A stretch of 64,000 nt of DNA, taken from NCBI GenBank assembly GCA_037349105.1, contig JAYJMM010000101.1:3558468-3622467 (forward strand), given 5' to 3'. The notes beneath the pieces are model-generated. The model did no database searches, was not told the DNA's origin, and saw nothing but the letters and a program-made list of their open reading frames with translations. The translations under genes and the position numbers were made by a program. This document shows positions 62,101 through 64,000 of this stretch, piece after piece. The stretch's first letter is position 1. Each line of letters begins with the position of its first letter. This DNA comes from Limnomonas spitsbergensis (taxonomy: Eukaryota > Chlorophyta > Chlorophyceae > Chlamydomonadales).

Positions 62101-64000
62101 CCCCGATGCCCCGATGCCCGATGCCCCGATGCCCCGATGCCCCGATGCCCCGATGCCCCAATGCCCCAATGCTTCGATGCCCCGATAACCCGATGCCCCG
62201 ATGTCCCGATGCCCCGATGCTTCGATGCCCCGATGCCCCGATGCCCCGATGTCCCGATGCCCCGATAACCCGATGCCCTGATGCCCCGATGCCCCGATGC
62301 CCCGATGCCCCGATGCCCCGATGCCCCGATGCCCCGATGCCCCGATGCCCCGATGCCCCGATGCCCCGATGCCCCGATGCCCCGATGCCCCGATGCCCCG
62401 ATGTCCCGATGCCCCGCAGCCCCGATGCCTCGATGCCCCGATGCCCCGATGCCCCGATGCCCCGATGCCCCGCAGCCCCGATGCCCCGAAGCCCCAATGC
62501 CCCGATGCCCCGATGCCCCGATTCCCCGATACCCCGATGCCCCGATGCCCCGATGCCCCGATGCCCCGATGCCCCGATGTCCCGATGCCATGATGCCCCG
62601 ATGCCCCGATGCCCAGATGCCCATATGCTCCGAAGCCCCGATGCCCCGATGTCCCGATGTCCCAATGCCCTGATGCCCCGATGCCCCGATGCCTCGATGC
62701 CCCGATGCCCCAATGCCCCGATGCCCCGATGCACCGATGCCCCGATGCCCCGATGCCCCGATGCCCCGATGCCCCAATGCCCCGATGCCCCGATAACCCG
62801 ATGCCCCGATGTCCTAATGCCCAGATGCCCCGATGCCCTGATATCCCGATGCCCCGCAGCCCCGATGACTCGATGCCCCGATGCCCCGATGCCCCGATGC
62901 CCCGATTCCCCGATACCCCGATGCCCCGATGCCATGATGCCCCGATGCCCCGATGCCCAGATGCCCATATGCTCCGAAGCCCCGATGCCCCGATGTCCCG
63001 ATGTCCAAATGCCCTGATGCCCCGATGCCCCGATGCCTCGATGCCCCGATGCCCCAATGCCCCGATGCCCCGATGCACCGATGCCCCGATGCCCCGATGC
63101 CCCATGCCCCGATGCCCCAATGCCCCGATGCCCCGATAACCCGATGCCCCGATGTCCTAATGCCCAGATGCCCCGATGCCCCGATGCCCCGATGCCCCGA
63201 TGTCCTGATGCCCCGATGCCCTGATGCCCTGATGCCCCGATGCCCAGATGCCCAGGTGCCCCGATGCCCCGATGCCCCGATGCCCCGATGCTCCGATGCC
63301 CCGATCCTTCGATGCCCTGATGCCCCGATGCCCTGATTCCCCGATGCCCCACCCTCAATGCCCCGATGCCCCGTTGCTCCGATGCCCTGATGCCCCAATG
63401 CCCCGATGCCCCAATGCCCCGATGCCCCATGCCCGATGCCCCGATGCCCCGATGCCCCGACGCCCCGATGCCCCGATGCCCCGATGCTTCGATGCCCCGA
63501 TGCCCCGATGCCCCGATGCCCCAATGCCCCGATGCCCCGATGCCCCGTTGCTCCAATGCCCCGATGCCTGATGCCCCGATGCCCAGATGCCCAGATCCTC
63601 GATGCCCCGATGCCCCGATGCCCCGATGCCCTGATGCCCCGATGCCCCGATGCCCCGATGCCCCGATGCCCCGATGCCCTGATGCCCCGATGCCCCGATG
63701 CCCCGATGCCCCAATGCCCCGATGCCCCAATGCCCCAATGCTTCGATGCCCCGATAACCCGATGCCACGATGTCCCAATGCCTAGATGCCCCGATGCCCC
63801 GATGCCCCGATGCCCCGATGTCCTGATGTCCCGATGCCCTGATGCCCCGATGCACAGATGCCCAGGTGCCCCGATGCCCCGATGCCCCAATGCCCCGCTG
63901 CCCCGATGCCCCGATCCTTCGATGCCCTGATGCCCCGATGCCCTGATTCCCCGATGCCCCGCCCTCAATTCCCTGATGCCCAGATGCCCCGATGCTCCGA

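Larger units (their letters stand above)
39005..64000. repeat. CCCCGATG octamer array, second block (about 25 kb, runs off the window)
   Basis: An essentially uninterrupted array of CCCCGATG and one- or two-base variants to the last base. Rarer markers recur within it: CCCAGATTCCCATATATCCC then GATATG (near 40338, 42186, 51431, 53670, 54044, 54510, 57174, 58447, 60616), its variant CAGATTCTCATAAATCCC (near 39890, 41766, 47196, 48178, 50518), and CCCCCTTAGCCC. They show kilobase-scale higher-order duplication. Orientation is CCCCGATG on the plus strand except for the block 43424-46768. The G-rich complement has GGGG every eight bases. No unique gene sequence was seen in the block. Confidence 0.97.

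Noticed and set aside
35701..64000. Giant open frames on both strands (up to about 1550 codons; [16 protein letters not shown], Gly-Ile, His-Arg repeats)
   Set aside because: The 8-bp and 6-bp units give stop-free frames automatically. Composition is identical to the repeat and there is no promoter, intron or unique domain.

Overview
The window reads as nuclear DNA of a green alga, most likely a chlorophycean of the Chlamydomonadales type. Genes are intron-rich with GT-AG (and at least one GC-AG) junctions. TGTAA, the usual green-algal polyadenylation signal, lies downstream of four predicted genes. One gene is a TTLL9-type ciliary tubulin polyglutamylase, so the organism has, or descends from, flagellated cells. 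No bacterial operon, rRNA, tRNA or CRISPR array was seen. Exon models come from reading splice sites and phases by eye, without transcript data.

Layout: (1) 1-12396 is a 42-bp minisatellite of about 295 copies, truncated by the left edge, lying in or upstream of an intron of the next gene. (2) 12750-18424, + strand: the C-terminal half of TTLL9 (eight coding exons). Several introns carry their own unrelated tandem repeat; one is very G-rich. (3) 20718-23197, + strand: an unrecognised two-helix membrane protein in three exons. (4) 24232-26029: a 29-bp minisatellite of 62 copies without indels. (5) 27861-28698, - strand: a small predicted organelle-targeted protein in three exons, divergent from (6) 29063-34847, + strand: peptide-methionine (S)-S-oxide reductase (MsrA) in eight exons. 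(7) 33782-39004: the last two msrA exons, the 3' flank and an octamer array occur a second time at 37087 with almost no divergence, leaving a truncated msrA copy. (8) 35701-37086 and 39005-64000 (to the window edge): a GC-rich array of the octamer CCCCGATG and variants. It has kilobase-scale higher-order repeats, an inverted block (43424-46768), and an embedded 1.3-kb hexamer array (54862-56180).

About 43 kb of the 64 kb is tandem repeat. Repeat units of 42 bp (divisible by 3), 8 bp and 6 bp rarely contain stops, so the arrays produce very long open frames on both strands. I regard these as non-coding. A diverged dispersed repeat family with a GGCCGCG-type head recurs between the genes. The three complete gene models are not obviously related in function: axonemal tubulin modification, an unknown membrane protein, and repair of oxidised methionine.
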